Of a stretch of DNA of 14,337 nucleotides, positions 13,121-14,337 are shown piece by piece. The first letter of the stretch is position 1; each line of letters starts with the position of its first letter. The DNA is taken from NCBI GenBank assembly GCA_018623675.1, contig JAAZVJ010000008.1, positions 1 through 14,337 of the forward strand, given 5' to 3'. Below the pieces are notes generated by a model. It was not told where the DNA came from and made no database searches. It was given only the letters and a program-made list of their open reading frames with translations. The translations under genes were made by a program, and so were the position numbers. Origin of the DNA: Synechococcus sp. HW_metabat.54 (GTDB taxonomy: Bacteria; Cyanobacteriota; Cyanobacteriia; PCC-6307; Cyanobiaceae).

Positions 13121-14337
13121 CTGTGTTCCCGCAGGAAGCGAATCGTGGAAGTGAGCTCTTCGGCGAACCGATCGATCTCATCAAAGGTGGAGGTGAAGCT
13201 GAGGCTGGCCCGAGCCGAACCCGTGACGCCGTAATGACGGTGCAAGGGCTGGCAGCAATGGTGACCACTACGGATGCAAACACCGCTGAGGTCGAGCATT
13301 GCCGCAATGTCATTGGCATGAAGACCATCCACTAAAAACGTGGCAAGGGCGCCACGACCTGGCTGCTGCTCAGGAGTGGGGCCAAGAATGCGCAGCCCCT
13401 CAATGGCCTGCAGTCGAGCAAACAAATGGTCGGTGAGTTGGGCTTCCCAGGCCTGAATCGCATCAAGCCCAAGATCTTGGAGGTAGCGGATCGCCGCACC
13501 CATACCAATGGCTTCACCAATGGCAGGAGTGCCAGCCTCAAACTTGTGCGGCAGTTCAGCCCAGGTGCTGTGATCCAAGAACACGTCTTGGATCATCTCG
13601 CCGCCCCCCAGAAAAGGAGGCATCGACTCCAGCAAAGCTTCTCGGGCCCAAAGGAAACCCATGCCCGTTGGGCCACACAGCTTGTGGGATGAACCCACGA
13701 GGAAGTCGACACCCAACTTGCCCACATCCACAGACTTGTGGGCCAGGCTCTGGCAGGCATCAAGCAGCACAAGAGCACCCACCTGAGCGGCGAGAGCCAC
13801 CACCTCTTCCACCGGATTGCAGCAGCCCAGGGTGTTACTGATATGCACCAGTGACACCAGACGCGTGCGGGCATTGAGCTTGCTGCGCAGATCCTCAAGA
13901 TCAAGCGTTCCCTGCTCCGTGATCCCCACATGCCTGAGCACGCACCCCGTGCGCTTGGCAAGCATTTGCCACGGCACCAGGTTGCTGTGGTGCTCCATCA
14001 CCGTGAGCAACACCTCGTCACCTGGCTTCAGTTGATCGTCACCCCAGGTGCGTGCCACCAGGTTGATGGCCTCACTGGCGTTGCGTGTCAACACGATTTC
14101 TCGAGGACTCGCCGCCGAAACGAACTGCGCTGTGGTTAGCCGAGCCCCCTCGAACGCTTCGGTGGCTCTGGCGCTGAGCTGGTGAGCGCCCCGGTGCACA
14201 TTGGCGTTGTCTTGGCTGTAGTAAGCCTGCAAAGCCTTCAGCACAGCCACAGGCTTCTGGCTGGTGGCTGCATGGTCGAGATAGATCAGGGGCTGCCCAG
14301 AGCTGGACTGCTGCTCCAAGATCGGGAAGTCGGCACG
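13117..14337 (-). CDS. sufS: Cysteine desulfurase SufS, 5' end missing
   Basis: The frame is open to the right edge: a TTG at 14319 is not the start, because the six codons before it read RADFPI, part of the conserved SufS N-terminus; 406 residues are visible and probably only 10-20 are missing. This PLP enzyme takes sulfur from cysteine as a persulfide for Fe-S cluster assembly with SufBCD. Visible are LIYLDHAATSQKP, EHHSNLVPW, LLDACQS, the PLP-binding Lys in SSHKLCGP (codon 13683-13681), FEAGTPA and the catalytic Cys in IRSGHHCCQP (codon 13257-13255). The RSGHHC form marks group II (SufS) rather than IscS/NifS. In cyanobacteria sufS is commonly the last gene of sufBCDS, so sufD may lie just beyond the edge. 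It ends 12 bases from the convergent phosphoesterase gene. Confidence 0.96.
   Translation of the reverse strand, partial: RADFPILEQQSSSGQPLIYLDHAATSQKPVAVLKALQAYYSQDNANVHRGAHQLSARATEAFEGARLTTAQFVSAASPREIVLTRNASEAINLVARTWGDDQLKPGDEVLLTVMEHHSNLVPWQMLAKRTGCVLRHVGITEQGTLDLEDLRSKLNARTRLVSLVHISNTLGCCNPVEEVVALAAQVGALVLLDACQSLAHKSVDVGKLGVDFLVGSSHKLCGPTGMGFLWAREALLESMPPFLGGGEMIQDVFLDHSTWAELPHKFEAGTPAIGEAIGMGAAIRYLQDLGLDAIQAWEAQLTDHLFARLQAIEGLRILGPTPEQQPGRGALATFLVDGLHANDIAAMLDLSGVCIRSGHHCCQPLHRHYGVTGSARASLSFTSTFDEIDRFAEELTSTIRFLREHS

Noticed and set aside
14317..14319. TTG as the start of sufS
   Set aside because: The preceding codons read RADFPI, which belongs to the conserved SufS N-terminus, so the gene runs past the edge.
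1..14337. Defence island, prophage, integron, CRISPR or biosynthetic cluster
   Set aside because: I looked for integrases, transposases, nucleases, toxin-antitoxin pairs, direct-repeat arrays and tRNA-anchored ends; none is present.

Overview
The window looks like a piece of the core chromosome of a marine picocyanobacterium (Synechococcus/Cyanobium-like). The evidence is a Ycf66-family protein, a high-light-inducible chlorophyll-binding protein, a DUF3747 protein, peptide deformylase with the lineage's N-terminal extension, and rather GC-rich, tightly packed genes. I see no tRNA, rRNA, CRISPR array, insertion sequence, integrase, phage or defence gene. Almost every base is coding, and no gene-free stretch exceeds about 105 bases.

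Layout. (1) 1-1869, plus strand: the 3' part of ycf66, then two translationally coupled paralogous lipoproteins built from PD40/TolB-like repeats. (2) 4519-1873, minus strand: a HIT hydrolase, a fused permease/ATPase ABC transporter of the SbmA/BacA-like class, and a high-light-inducible protein starting 9 bases after the transporter. (3) 4600-6177, plus strand: comM/yifB, convergent with region 4 at a bidirectional hairpin terminator. (4) 8209-6215, minus strand: def, a small membrane protein, a DUF3747 exported protein, rpsU and a 47-residue unknown protein. (5) 8309-10261, plus strand: an S9-family serine peptidase. (6) 12014-10250, minus strand: mtnA overlapping a fuculose-phosphate-aldolase-like gene, a likely methylthio-sugar salvage pair. 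(7) 12070-13104, plus strand: an exported metallophosphoesterase. (8) 14337-13117, minus strand: sufS, which runs off the right edge.

The genes do not form one pathway. Recurring themes are divergent pairs with short shared upstream regions (HIT/comM, def/peptidase, mtnA/phosphoesterase) and convergent ends that overlap or sit in small hairpins. The most interesting non-genic structure is a long hairpin between rpsU and the 47-residue gene. Its 3' arm contains that gene's Shine-Dalgarno sequence and ends one base before the start codon, so it could switch translation. The most interesting metabolic unit is mtnA with the class II aldolase, which fits the dihydroxyacetone-phosphate shunt better than the classical methionine salvage route. 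I found no clear previously undescribed defence or mobile system.
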